This document shows positions 34,929 to 44,667 of a stretch of 64,000 bases of DNA, piece by piece. The notes below the pieces were generated by a model, which was given only the letters and a program-made list of their open reading frames with translations, ran no database searches and had not been told where the DNA came from. The translations under genes and the position numbers were made by a program. Position 1 is the first letter of the stretch, and each line of letters starts with the position of its first letter. Source of the DNA: UMGS75 sp963648435 (GTDB taxonomy: Bacteria; Bacillota_I; Bacilli_A; ML615J-28; CAG-313); assembly GCA_963648435.1 (NCBI GenBank), contig CAVJDT010000003.1, positions 1 through 64,000 of the forward strand. The letters run 5' to 3'.

Positions 34929-35942
34929 TTAGTTTGATTTTTGCCATTTTATGGTAGCTTGTAAAACTGATAAAATTGGTACAGCAAGTAACATGCCAAT
35001 AACCCCTAACATTTCGCTAAAAAGCATCATAAATAGAATAACAATTATTGGGTGTGTATTAACAGTTTTACTTTCAACCGCCGGGGTAATAAAATTGCTT
35101 TCAATTAGTTGTAGCACTACAACCACAAGGATTACATATAATAATTTACTAGGACTTGACCCAAGTGTGAATAATCCCACGATAAAACCACCAATATAGG
35201 GTCCAACATAGGGAATCACATTAGTTAAACCAATAATAATGCCCCAAAGAATTGGCAGTTCAATTCCAAGCATCACAAAACATAATGTACTTGCAATTGA
35301 TAAAATAATTATTACAAAAACAACCCCTTTAAAATACGCATACATCGTTTTATTTAGTTCACGCAATAAAAAAAGTACATTTTCTTTACCTTTTAAAACT
35401 AAATAATCCTTTAATTTCGTAATAATTTTATGATAATCAATTAAAAAATATAACGATAAAACAAATCCAATAATTACTAAAATAATATAGGAAAAAGTAG
35501 ATTGAATAATTTTACCAAAATATTTTAAAACAATAGGAAAATATTCTTTCTTAAAATCAACTTCAACTTGCATTTTTAAAATTTTACCACCTAGTTTGTT
35601 AACCAAATCTTTCACATTTTGAACATATATAGGAAGATTATTAAGCACTTTATTTCCTTCTTCTACTACGCTTGGAGTAATAAAAATAATAATACTAAAA
35701 ATTAAAATCATGATACCAATTACCAAAACACATGATGTAGCCTTTCGATTACAGCCTTTCATTTCTAATTTATCAACTAAAGGATTTAATAAAAAAGCAA
35801 TCGTAAAGCCTAAAATAAACGGTAATAAAAAGTTAATTACAACCTTTAATAATGTTATTAATTCTTGATAAATATTAAAAACTACCCATATAATTAGTAA
35901 CAATAATAAAATTTTAAGTAATTTATTCAGTTTCTTATCCAT
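34929..35942 (-). CDS. AI-2E family transporter (YtvI/YrrI/PerM type)
   Basis: Polytopic membrane protein of 337 aa with about eight helices: one pair near the N-terminus (ILLLLLIIWVVFNIY, then LPFILGFTIAFLLNPLVDKLE), a soluble insert at 100-145, then the conserved C-terminal half with ILWGIIIGLTNVIPYVGPYIGG, the family signature. Members export small molecules or act as Na+/H+ antiporters, so the substrate cannot be given. In Bacillus a family member (yrrI) also lies near alaS. GAAAGG precedes the ATG. Confidence 0.88.
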   Translation of the reverse strand: MDKKLNKLLKILLLLLIIWVVFNIYQELITLLKVVINFLLPFILGFTIAFLLNPLVDKLEMKGCNRKATSCVLVIGIMILIFSIIIFITPSVVEEGNKVLNNLPIYVQNVKDLVNKLGGKILKMQVEVDFKKEYFPIVLKYFGKIIQSTFSYIILVIIGFVLSLYFLIDYHKIITKLKDYLVLKGKENVLFLLRELNKTMYAYFKGVVFVIIILSIASTLCFVMLGIELPILWGIIIGLTNVIPYVGPYIGGFIVGLFTLGSSPSKLLYVILVVVVLQLIESNFITPAVESKTVNTHPIIVILFMMLFSEMLGVIGMLLAVPILSVLQATIKWQKSN

Positions 35943-36002
35943 ATTTTTATGCCTTTCATAAGTTAAATCTATTTATATTTTATGGAAAAAACTGAAAAAT
36001 AA

Positions 36003-36028
36003 ACAAAAAAGGCTGAAATTATCAACCT
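36003..36028 (-). terminator. Terminator after gapA
   Basis: Minus-strand AAGGTTGA and TCAGCCTT form an 8-bp stem (one G-T pair) followed by six T. It is 16 bases past the gapA stop. Confidence 0.7.
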
Positions 36029-36043
36029 TTCTTATTTTTTGAT

Positions 36044-37051
36044 TTATTTAGAAATTAAATATTTTGCGGTACGAACCATTTGAGCAGTATAACTCATTTC
36101 ATTATCATACCAAGTGATGATCTTAACTAATTGCTTGCCATCAACGTTCATAATCTTTGTGCACTTAGCATCAAATAAAGTACCACAAGTTTGACCAATA
36201 ACGTCAGATGAAACGATAGGATCTTCAGTATAATAAATAGTTTCGCTTACAGCTTCTTTAACAGCAGCGTTAACTTCTTCAACGGTAACAGGACGAGCAG
36301 GTTCCCAAACTAGGTCAACAACTGAACCAGTGATTGTAGGAACACGTAGTGCCATACCATCAAGTTTGCCTTTTAATTCAGGTAAAACTTCACCAACAGC
36401 AACAGCAGCACCAGTTGTAGTAGGTACGATGTTCGCTGCAGCAGCTCTAGCACGACGAGATTGAATACCTTTTTTATGAGGAGCATCAAGAACATTTTGG
36501 TCACCAGTATAAGCGTGAACAGTTGTCATGAAGCCTTTAACGATACCAAATTTGTCGTTTAAAACTTTAGCAATTGGAGCTAAACAGTTAGTTGTGCATG
36601 AAGCAGCTGAAATAACTTGTTCATTACCAGTTAATTTAGTGTGGTTAACATTGTAAACAACAGTCATATCAACACCTTTTGCAGGAGCAGAAATGATAAC
36701 TTTCTTCGCACCAGCATTGATGTGAGCCATTGATTTTTCTTTACTTACATAAAAACCAGTACATTCGATTACTACATCAACATTTAATTCTTTCCAAGGA
36801 CATTCATTAGCATCTTTAATAGCATAAACTTCAATTTCATGACCATCAACAATAATTGAATGATCAGTACTACTTACTTCGTGGTCTTTATAACGACCTT
36901 GTGCAGTATCATACTTTAATAAATAAGCAAGGTCTGCAGCACCAGTTAAGTCATTGATTGCTACGATATCAAAGTCTTCTTGTCCAAACATTTGGCGGAA
37001 TGCTAGACGTCCAATTCTACCAAATCCATTAATTGCAATTCTTACAGCCAT
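36044..37051 (-). CDS. gapA: Glyceraldehyde-3-phosphate dehydrogenase
   Basis: Glycolytic enzyme that oxidises and phosphorylates glyceraldehyde-3-phosphate with NAD. The 335-aa protein starts MAVRIAINGFGRIGRLAFR (NAD fold) and has SAASCTTNCLAP with the catalytic Cys near residue 152, and WYDNEMSYTAQMVR near the end. AGGAGG precedes the ATG, with a strong promoter at 37093-37121 and its own terminator: a monocistronic unit. Codon choice looks more biased than in neighbouring genes, as expected for high expression. The usual gap-pgk-tpi cluster is not here. Confidence 0.98.
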   Translation of the reverse strand: MAVRIAINGFGRIGRLAFRQMFGQEDFDIVAINDLTGAADLAYLLKYDTAQGRYKDHEVSSTDHSIIVDGHEIEVYAIKDANECPWKELNVDVVIECTGFYVSKEKSMAHINAGAKKVIISAPAKGVDMTVVYNVNHTKLTGNEQVISAASCTTNCLAPIAKVLNDKFGIVKGFMTTVHAYTGDQNVLDAPHKKGIQSRRARAAAANIVPTTTGAAVAVGEVLPELKGKLDGMALRVPTITGSVVDLVWEPARPVTVEEVNAAVKEAVSETIYYTEDPIVSSDVIGQTCGTLFDAKCTKIMNVDGKQLVKIITWYDNEMSYTAQMVRTAKYLISK

Positions 37052-37092
37052 TTTATAATCCTCCTAAATTTCTGTCGAATTTTTACCATATT

Positions 37093-37121
37093 ATTTTACC
37101 ACTTTTTTCATAATATTACAA
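37093..37121 (-). promoter_or_regulatory. Promoter of gapA
   Basis: TTGTAA (37121-37116), 17-base spacer ending in TGG, TAAAAT (37098-37093) on the minus strand. Confidence 0.65.
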
Positions 37122-37136
37122 CTATTTTGATATAGA

Positions 37137-37886
37137 TTATTTATCATTTGATTGTTTTAAGTATAACAATAATCTAAATATTTCAATAAATAGCCATTCA
37201 ATATTTAATAATATTCCAAAAGCCGCATACCATTCATATTTTTTATCACAGCCACTTAGAACTATTTGAGTTGCATTATCTAAACTAATAACAACATATA
37301 AGCCAGCTACAATAATCATAATAACAGATATAATAATTCCTAATTCATTAGAAAATAATAATGTGTAAATTGAAGAATTAAATATGCCAATAATACTAAT
37401 TACAAGTGATGAAATCATAATTCCTAGTAAAACCGAGAACATAAAACCCCTAAAGAAATGACCAGCTTTAATTACCCCAGTTGTATAAAGAATTGTTGCG
37501 GCAAGGAATATAGCGATTGTTAAAATTAATGCAAGTCCCGCAAGTTGAAAACCTTCGCCTGGCATTACAAGTTCAACAATTCCAATAATTGTACCAAGCA
37601 TTAAACCTTCAAAAATCGAATAGGGTATTGAAAGTATTCTTGTAGATGATGGAACAAAGCAAATTATAAATTGTAAAACAAAATTAATAATTGCAACTCC
37701 AATATAAATGTATAAGGCATAAACACCAAATCTATAAAAATTAGACATCATAAAGACGGTTGAAACAATCATTATGAAAACTAACAATAAAGTTTTAAGT
37801 CCTATTCCTTTAATACTAGCCGTCGTACTTGATGTATTTTCGGCTTTCATTGCATTTTTAAATGCAAAATTATTTCCAAATTTCAT
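37137..37886 (-). CDS. Bax inhibitor-1/YccA-like membrane protein
   Basis: Integral membrane protein of 249 aa with seven hydrophobic helices after a polar N-terminal 28 residues. The last helix pair with KKYEWYAAFGILLNIEWLFIE is the family fingerprint. Bacterial members interact with membrane proteases such as FtsH or act as calcium leak channels; the exact role here is unknown. AGGAGG lies upstream of ATG 37886. It follows polC by about 50 bases with no terminator between, so it may share the polC transcript. Confidence 0.88.
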   Translation of the reverse strand: MKFGNNFAFKNAMKAENTSSTTASIKGIGLKTLLLVFIMIVSTVFMMSNFYRFGVYALYIYIGVAIINFVLQFIICFVPSSTRILSIPYSIFEGLMLGTIIGIVELVMPGEGFQLAGLALILTIAIFLAATILYTTGVIKAGHFFRGFMFSVLLGIMISSLVISIIGIFNSSIYTLLFSNELGIIISVIMIIVAGLYVVISLDNATQIVLSGCDKKYEWYAAFGILLNIEWLFIEIFRLLLYLKQSNDK

Positions 37887-37937
37887 TTTAATATCCTCCT
37901 TTATATTTTATCATTATTTATTAAAACAATACCTTTT

Positions 37938-40900
37938 TTATAATAATGTATCATTTTCTGGTAAATTATCCAAAACCCCTAAAGTTTTTAATCTTGCATA
38001 TTGCTTTTTATTTACTGATGTCCGATATTCAAAATCAGCTTTTGAAGTAAACTGATGTTTATGGCGAGCTTCAATAATTGATTTTGCCACAGCATCACCT
38101 AATGAATCAACACTAATAAATGGTAAATATAAAGATTTTTTATCATCCGCAATCACAAAATCCGTAGCTTCTGATTTTTCAATATCAATTTGTCGGAAAT
38201 AATAACCACGAAGTACCATTTCTAAAGCAATATATAATACTCCTAATAAATCACTTTCTTTATTAGTAAGTTCTTCTTTTTTGGAAAGTTTTGTTTCAAA
38301 TTCAGTAATTTTATTACGAATAGCATTACGACCATTAGCTAATATTTCTGGATCAAACTCCTTAGCTCGTTTAGAGAAAAATGCTGCGTAATAATAAATT
38401 GGACGATGAACCTTAAACCAACCAATTCTTAAGGCCATAATAACGTATGCGGTCGCATGGGCTTTTGGGAACATGTATTTTATTCGTTTACAACTATAAA
38501 TATACCAATCTGGAACATTATACTTAATCATTAAAGCCTCTTGTTCTGGTTTTAAGCCTTTTCCTTTTCTTACACCTTCCATAATTGTGAAAGCATCATG
38601 AGCAGGAAGGTTCTTTTCCAATAAATAAAGCATAATGTCATCACGACATCCTATAACTTCCTTAAATTCAACCTTTGGATATAAAGGATTAGATCCCGTT
38701 ACTAATTCTTCCGCATTACGGTTCCAAACATCGGTTCCATGAGAAAGTCCGGATACTTTAATAATATCTTCATAACTTTTTGGTTTAATAGTTTCGAGCA
38801 TTCCTCTAACAAAGTTAGTACCAAATTCCGGAATTCCTTTCGTACCACTTGAGAAACGGTCCATATCATCACCATTTATTTTTAAAGCCTCTTTTGAACT
38901 AAATAATGAAAGCACATCATCATCAACATAAGGAATTCCTTCAACTGTACTAAAAGGAAAGACCTCAGGTTCCGCATGTACAAAATCCATTAGTTGTTTA
39001 ATAACAGTTGGATCATCATGTCCTAGAATATCCATCTTAAGTAAATTACTTTCAAAACTATGATAATCATAATGTGAAGTCCGCCAATTTTGATTTTCTA
39101 ATTCAGAACTATCAACTGGTGGATATTGAACAGGGATAATATCAGTATATTCAATATCATCAGGAACAATAACAATACCACCTGGATGTTGTCCTGTTGT
39201 TTTTTTAGACCCCGCAATAAAATTAGCAATTCGTTCAATTTCCGTTTTTCTAATTTCAATATTCTTGTTTCGGTAATAATCTCTCGTGTAAGCAAAGGCA
39301 GTTTTTTCCATAACCGTTGAGACAGTACCTGCCCTAAAAGCATTATCAATACCAAATGTATCTTGGCAGAATAAATGAGCTTTAGCTTGATATTCTCCTG
39401 AAAAATTCAAGTCAATATCGGGAACTTTATCACCTTTAAATCCCAAAAATGTTTCAAAAGCAATATCAACACCATCTTTATTTAATTTTTCACCACAAAC
39501 TGGACAATATGCATCTTCAAGGTCCATACCTACACCAACTTTTTTGAGTTTAGTATCAAGTTCCGTAGGTACATTCATATGGTATTTTTCTTTTTCTTCA
39601 TCACTTAGTTTAAAAGCACTAAATTTACATTTTGGACACACATAATGTGGTTTTAAAGGATTTACTTCGGTAATTCCCATCATTGTAGCCACAAAACTAC
39701 TACCTACTGAACCCCTACTTCCAACAATATAACCAGCTTCATTGGAGTTTTTAACAAGTAAGTGGGAAATAAAATATACGGAAAAATAACCATGACCAAT
39801 TATTGCTTCTAATTCTTTTTCTAAACGTTCTTGTACATATAGAGGTAATACTTCTCCATATTTTTTTCTAGTCGTGGCAAAAGAAATATCATAAACAGCT
39901 TCTTTCATTGAAGGAACGCCAATTTTACTCATAAAATCATCACGAGGAACGTATAGTTTGTTTGGAAATAATGGATATTCTTCAATCATTTCATTAATTT
40001 TTTTCGTATTAGTAACGACTAAATCATAGGCCTCATTAGATGGTAAGAAACTAAAATCATCAAGCATTTCCGTAGTACTTCTAAAATGCATATTTAATGG
40101 AGCATACCTTGATAAAGGATGTGGTCCTCCACCATTTGGTCTTGCAACCGATAGATAAATACTTCGGTATTTACTATCTTCTTTTAATAATTGATGAACA
40201 TCTCCAGTTGCAACTACAAGCACATTTTTCTCATAACCTGCAGAAATGATTTTTTTAATAATATCTTGAATGATTGGAAGCCGCTCTTCATCTGACATAT
40301 TTTCAAATATCCAGTTATAACATTCAGGAGGTTGGACTTCCAAATAGTCATAATAACTTACTTTATCTAATAGTTCTTCATATGACTTTTCATAAGCAGT
40401 TTCAAAAATATCACCATTAGCACAACCACTACCTACTAATAAACCTTCACGATACTTTTCAAGAACTGACTTATAAACGCAAGCATCACGGTTAAAATGC
40501 GTCGTATGAGCATCTGATATAATCTTATAAAAGTTTTTAAGTCCTACTTTATTTCGTACTAAAATACATAAATGAGTAGGTCTTTTCGTTTTCGCAAGTT
40601 GTTCAGGTTTAATCAATGAATCAATCATCTTATATTTGGTGATTCCCATATTAAATAAATCAACAAGCATTCGGTTAAACACATTAGTTGTGGTTCTTGC
40701 ATCATGGATTGCACGGTGTTGTTGTTCAATTTCAACTTTCAAGTATTTAGCAATAGTTTCAAGTTTATAGTTTTTTAATCCTTCAGGATATAAAGTACGA
40801 GCTAAATCAAGCGTATCAATACAAGGATAACGAGTAACTTCAATTTTTTGATTACGCATTGTTTGATATAAAAAGCCTGTATCAAAATCTGCATTTTGGG

Positions 40901-42440
40901 CAACAAGCACACTACCTTTAATAAAGGCTAAAAAGTCTTTAAAGATATTTTCAATCGATGGGGCATTTGCGACCATTTCATTAGTAATACTTGTAAGTTC
41001 AGTTATAAAACTAGAAATTACGTTTTTAGGTTTAACAAAGCTTGAAAATGAATCAATAATCATTCCATCTTTTACTTTGACTGCTCCTATTTCAATTATT
41101 TCATTGTAATTAACACTTAATCCCGTTGTTTCAAGGTCAAAAACCACATATGTGGCTTTTTTAAGATCAATATCTTCATCATATGGATGAACAATTCTTA
41201 AATTAGTATCATCCACAAAATAAGCTTCAACCCCCGCAATCGGTTTAATATCATTCTTTTTACATAATGCAAAAAACTCAGGTAAAACATGACAATTAGC
41301 ATGGTCGGTTACACCAAGAGCCTTATGACCAAATCTTTTTGCTTGTTCCACATATTCATCAACATTTAAAATACTGTCAAGAACTGACATTTTAGTATGG
41401 GCATGAAGTTCAACCCGTTTTTCTAAATTACTATCAAAGCGTTGTCTTGAAGCATCCACCCCACACACCGTAATTCGGTCACACATAATGACAACATCTT
41501 TCGCAAAATCATCCCATTGAATATTACCTTGAAGCACAACCCGTTTATTAGGCTTAATATCTTCTTCAAAAATTTTAGCATCACTTTCCCGGTAAAATCT
41601 TTTTATGATAATTGAATCTTGAAAATCTGTAATAACTCCTTCAAATAATCTTAAAGTTCTACCATCTTTGGCTTTTAATTCCCGAATTGAAGCTTTAACC
41701 ACAATACCAGTAGTTTCAACTTTATTAGTTCCATTGATTTGTCTGAATTCTTCTACCTCCATGCTTGTCATCGGAACTTCATGAAGAACAATTGTTAAAA
41801 CGCGGTTAAAGTTGCTTCGATAAAAGGTTGATTCTTCTTTTCCTTCTGCTACTTCAGCTTTCTTTTGTTGATATAGTTCAACACTTTTAGCTTCATTTTG
41901 ATCTTCCATTCGCACAATTGATTCATGATGTAAATCTCCTTTCGAAACCTCATCAATATCAATTGAACTACTCACCTTAATATGGCCAATTCCATAATTA
42001 ACAAAAAAGGCTTGAATTAGAGGTAAATGTTCATCAACAACATTTTGGTTATCAATCGTTGGAACTTTAAGAATTAAGTTATTTTCTTTAATTTGACAAG
42101 GAAATTCCGCAAGTAAAATGGTTGTAGCTTTAATCTTTTTACATACTTCCACTCCTGCCTTAAAGTAAGTAATTAAATCATCACTTGTTATAGTTGGATC
42201 TAACCATCTAATTGTAAATAATACTTTTGAAACATTGTATTTAGCAATAAATGCATTTTTAATTTTTTCAAACATGTCAGAAAGTTCATCCCATGGAAGC
42301 ACTCTTCCTAAAGTTATATAGATACGCCAGGAATTATCGCTTTGCTTTACTTTAACTGATGTAATTTCACCATTTATAATATCATCATTAACTTCAACAT
42401 TTGAAAGTTTTAATGTTTCAAGCCACTTTGCATTACTCAT
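37938..42440 (-). CDS. polC: DNA polymerase III alpha subunit, PolC type
   Basis: Replicative polymerase of low-GC Gram-positives with built-in proofreading. The 1500-aa domain order is: N-terminal domains, OB fold (about 240-330), PHP domain (ELHAHTKMSVLDS, 344-356; GVTDHANC), 3'-5' exonuclease inserted in PHP (VVFDLETTGLS, 432-442; HRAIHDARTT near 590), then palm and fingers with PDIDLNFSGEYQ near residue 1005 and a Cys4 zinc finger (CPKCKFSA, CPVCGEKL) just before it, then HhH region. All exonuclease and polymerase acidic residues seen are intact. The start overlaps the P-loop kinase gene by 8 bases, so the two are cotranscribed. Confidence 0.98.
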   Translation of the reverse strand: MSNAKWLETLKLSNVEVNDDIINGEITSVKVKQSDNSWRIYITLGRVLPWDELSDMFEKIKNAFIAKYNVSKVLFTIRWLDPTITSDDLITYFKAGVEVCKKIKATTILLAEFPCQIKENNLILKVPTIDNQNVVDEHLPLIQAFFVNYGIGHIKVSSSIDIDEVSKGDLHHESIVRMEDQNEAKSVELYQQKKAEVAEGKEESTFYRSNFNRVLTIVLHEVPMTSMEVEEFRQINGTNKVETTGIVVKASIRELKAKDGRTLRLFEGVITDFQDSIIIKRFYRESDAKIFEEDIKPNKRVVLQGNIQWDDFAKDVVIMCDRITVCGVDASRQRFDSNLEKRVELHAHTKMSVLDSILNVDEYVEQAKRFGHKALGVTDHANCHVLPEFFALCKKNDIKPIAGVEAYFVDDTNLRIVHPYDEDIDLKKATYVVFDLETTGLSVNYNEIIEIGAVKVKDGMIIDSFSSFVKPKNVISSFITELTSITNEMVANAPSIENIFKDFLAFIKGSVLVAQNADFDTGFLYQTMRNQKIEVTRYPCIDTLDLARTLYPEGLKNYKLETIAKYLKVEIEQQHRAIHDARTTTNVFNRMLVDLFNMGITKYKMIDSLIKPEQLAKTKRPTHLCILVRNKVGLKNFYKIISDAHTTHFNRDACVYKSVLEKYREGLLVGSGCANGDIFETAYEKSYEELLDKVSYYDYLEVQPPECYNWIFENMSDEERLPIIQDIIKKIISAGYEKNVLVVATGDVHQLLKEDSKYRSIYLSVARPNGGGPHPLSRYAPLNMHFRSTTEMLDDFSFLPSNEAYDLVVTNTKKINEMIEEYPLFPNKLYVPRDDFMSKIGVPSMKEAVYDISFATTRKKYGEVLPLYVQERLEKELEAIIGHGYFSVYFISHLLVKNSNEAGYIVGSRGSVGSSFVATMMGITEVNPLKPHYVCPKCKFSAFKLSDEEKEKYHMNVPTELDTKLKKVGVGMDLEDAYCPVCGEKLNKDGVDIAFETFLGFKGDKVPDIDLNFSGEYQAKAHLFCQDTFGIDNAFRAGTVSTVMEKTAFAYTRDYYRNKNIEIRKTEIERIANFIAGSKKTTGQHPGGIVIVPDDIEYTDIIPVQYPPVDSSELENQNWRTSHYDYHSFESNLLKMDILGHDDPTVIKQLMDFVHAEPEVFPFSTVEGIPYVDDDVLSLFSSKEALKINGDDMDRFSSGTKGIPEFGTNFVRGMLETIKPKSYEDIIKVSGLSHGTDVWNRNAEELVTGSNPLYPKVEFKEVIGCRDDIMLYLLEKNLPAHDAFTIMEGVRKGKGLKPEQEALMIKYNVPDWYIYSCKRIKYMFPKAHATAYVIMALRIGWFKVHRPIYYYAAFFSKRAKEFDPEILANGRNAIRNKITEFETKLSKKEELTNKESDLLGVLYIALEMVLRGYYFRQIDIEKSEATDFVIADDKKSLYLPFISVDSLGDAVAKSIIEARHKHQFTSKADFEYRTSVNKKQYARLKTLGVLDNLPENDTLL

Positions 42441-42909
42441 ATTTTTTCCTTTCTAAGTCATTAACATCAATTATTTCGATAAATCCTTCTTCAAGCGTTG
42501 GTTTAATAATTTTTTCACCATATGAATAGACAACTTCAACTGGTAAATAAAGCTCATTAGCCATTTGATTACGACATTCAACCCGGCTTGCACAAATACT
42601 AGGTAAAGTATCAAAATAATAAGCGATAACTTCAAATTCTTCAAAATGTTTATTTACTTCATCTCTAAATCGTTTTCTAACTTTGGGGGTAATATTGGTC
42701 GCATCAAAAATGACATCAATTCCATTTTTTAAGTGTTCTGCGGTTAAACGATAAACTTCTGGCCAAATTAGGGATTCTTCCCAATCATGGTGCAACATTC
42801 TAATAACATCAGTTGAAACTATCATATAGCCTTTTTCTTGATGCAATTGTTTTGCATATGTACTTTTACCACTTCCAGGAATTCCTACCATCATATGTAC
42901 ACGTACCAT
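42433..42909 (-). CDS. AAA_33-type P-loop kinase-like protein
   Basis: Small 158-aa nucleotide-binding protein resembling polynucleotide-kinase-type P-loop kinases. Walker A is GIPGSGKSTYAK (residues 9-20), followed by VSTDVIR, a lid with ITPKVRKRF and an IDVIFDATN strand. The substrate is unknown; relatives phosphorylate nucleotides, RNA ends or small molecules. AAGGAGG precedes the ATG and a promoter lies 30 bases upstream. It overlaps polC by 8 bases; the coupling with the replicative polymerase is unusual. Confidence 0.82.
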   Translation of the reverse strand: MVRVHMMVGIPGSGKSTYAKQLHQEKGYMIVSTDVIRMLHHDWEESLIWPEVYRLTAEHLKNGIDVIFDATNITPKVRKRFRDEVNKHFEEFEVIAYYFDTLPSICASRVECRNQMANELYLPVEVVYSYGEKIIKPTLEEGFIEIIDVNDLERKKYE

Positions 42910-42937
42910 AAATTATCCTCCTTTTTTCTTATTATAT

Positions 42938-42966
42938 ATTTTATCAAAATATGTTTTTTTTATCAA
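42938..42966 (-). promoter_or_regulatory. Promoter of the P-loop kinase-polC operon
   Basis: TTGATA (42966-42961), 17-base spacer, TAAAAT (42943-42938) on the minus strand. Confidence 0.6.
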
Positions 42967-42982
42967 ACATATCACTATAATT

Positions 42983-44536
42983 TTAGAGTAACAAATCTTC
43001 AATATTGTATATTCTTGTGGCAAGACGTTCAATAAAATCCTTTTCATGACTTGCAAAAATAACCGTTCCTTGATATTTTTTAAGATATTCTAGTAGTTCT
43101 TCTTTAGCAATTTTATCTAAATGATTAGTAGGTTCATCAAGGATAAGAACATTAGCCTTTTTCATCATAATTTTACATAATTTTAACTTTGCTTGTTCAC
43201 CACCACTTAAAGTTTTTATCGGTTGAAGGGCTAAATTACCTACAAGTCCACATCTTGCAAGTCTTGTTCTAACATCTTTTTCATCCATTAAAGGATAAAG
43301 ATTGGAAATTTCTTGCATCGGTGTATACTCTGGATGGATAAAATTATGTTCTTGTTCAAAATAAGCAATTAAAGCATCATCAACAAACTTAAAACTTCCA
43401 TCAATGGGTTTTAATTCGCCAACAAGGGTCTTTAATAAAGTTGTTTTACCAATTCCATTAAATCCCGTAATTGCAAGTTTTTCACCACTTGGTATCGTAA
43501 AGTTCATAGCAGGAAGTAAGGATTTATAATAGCCAATTTCCAAATCTTTTACTTCTAATAATTTACGAGAATAAATGGGTTTATAATTAAATGATAGATT
43601 TAAATGGATATCTCCACTTTTAGGTTTTTCCATTACTTCAATTTTTTCAAGTTTTTTCTCTCTACTTTTTGCCATTTTCGCAGTTGATGCTCTAACTTTA
43701 TTTTTAGCGATATAATCATTTAATTGTTTAATTTCCCGCTGTTGGGATAGATACTCCCGTTCATAGTTTTCAACTTGCATCGCTTTTTTTATTTTATAAG
43801 TCTCATAATTACCCTTATACCTAGTAATCTTACCAAACTCTAATTCCATAATAACATTTACAACATCATTTAAAAATTCTTGATTATGAGAAACAATAAA
43901 AAAATTCCCTTTATATTCTTTCAAATATTTAACAAGCCATTCCACATGAACAGTATCTAAAAAATTAGTTGGTTCATCTAAAATCAGTAAATCCGGCTGT
44001 TCTAGTAATAACTTTGTTAAAATTACTTTCATTTTTTGACCACCTGATAAATGCTCCATCACCGTATTCATCCCATAATTAACCACTCCAAGTCCCGTAG
44101 CAATTCTTGCAATTTTGGAATTTAAAGCATAAAAGTCTTTACTTTCTAATTCTTCTCTAATGCGACTTGTATTTCTAACATAACGGTCAATTAAAGTATG
44201 GTCAGTCATGGTTTTCATTTCATCAAGCATTGCATTCATTACTTGTTCTTCTTGATATAATTCTTTGAATGCTTCCTTTAAATATGCTTCAATCGTAAGT
44301 TTCTTATTAATATGCATATATTGATCTAAGTAACCTACTTTAATATTTTTTTCATAAGTGATAGTCCCACTATCTGGTAATACCTTTCCACATAGTACTT
44401 GAATTAAGGTTGACTTACCAACCCCATTATTACCTATTACCCCAATTTTTTCATTTTCAAGGATTCTAAAACTAGCATTATTAAATATTCTTTTTTTATC
44501 ATATGTTAAATTTAAGTTTTCAACAGTTACTAACAT
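42983..44536 (-). CDS. ABC-F family ATP-binding protein
   Basis: Soluble tandem ABC ATPase of the ABC-F group, which act on ribosomes rather than in transport. The first cassette has GNNGVGKST (about residue 36), LSGGQKMK and LLILDEPTNFLD; the linker is Lys/Arg-rich and helical (about 235-315); the second cassette has GFNGIGKTTLL, LSGGEQAKLK and VLILDEPTNHLD. The length of 517 aa fits. Without antibiotic-resistance-type extended linkers it is more likely a housekeeping factor than a ribosome protection protein. AGAGGTAA upstream of ATG 44536; promoter at 44565-44594. Confidence 0.92.
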   Translation of the reverse strand: MLVTVENLNLTYDKKRIFNNASFRILENEKIGVIGNNGVGKSTLIQVLCGKVLPDSGTITYEKNIKVGYLDQYMHINKKLTIEAYLKEAFKELYQEEQVMNAMLDEMKTMTDHTLIDRYVRNTSRIREELESKDFYALNSKIARIATGLGVVNYGMNTVMEHLSGGQKMKVILTKLLLEQPDLLILDEPTNFLDTVHVEWLVKYLKEYKGNFFIVSHNQEFLNDVVNVIMELEFGKITRYKGNYETYKIKKAMQVENYEREYLSQQREIKQLNDYIAKNKVRASTAKMAKSREKKLEKIEVMEKPKSGDIHLNLSFNYKPIYSRKLLEVKDLEIGYYKSLLPAMNFTIPSGEKLAITGFNGIGKTTLLKTLVGELKPIDGSFKFVDDALIAYFEQEHNFIHPEYTPMQEISNLYPLMDEKDVRTRLARCGLVGNLALQPIKTLSGGEQAKLKLCKIMMKKANVLILDEPTNHLDKIAKEELLEYLKKYQGTVIFASHEKDFIERLATRIYNIEDLLL

Positions 44537-44564
44537 AAGTTTACCTCTAATATTACTACATTAT

Positions 44565-44594
44565 AGTATACCATATTTTGACTACTTTTTGCAA
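44565..44594 (-). promoter_or_regulatory. Promoter of the ABC-F gene
   Basis: TTGCAA (44594-44589), 18-base spacer ending TGG, TATACT (44570-44565) on the minus strand. Confidence 0.55.
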
Positions 44595-44616
44595 TAATTT
44601 TTCCCTATTAAATAAG

Positions 44617-44658
44617 AAAAAAACTTAAATAATGCTTATCTTACATTATTCAAGTTTA
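44617..44658 (-). terminator. Terminator after htrA
   Basis: Minus-strand AAACTTGAATAATG and CATTATTTAAGTTT form a 14-bp stem with one G-T pair and a 9-base loop, followed by TTTTTCTT. It ends the response regulator-kinase-htrA operon. Confidence 0.8.
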
Positions 44659-44667
44659 ATTTTAATT

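Noticed and set aside
39098..39355. Frames on both strands within polC
   Set aside because: Shadows of the polC reading frame with no independent start signals.
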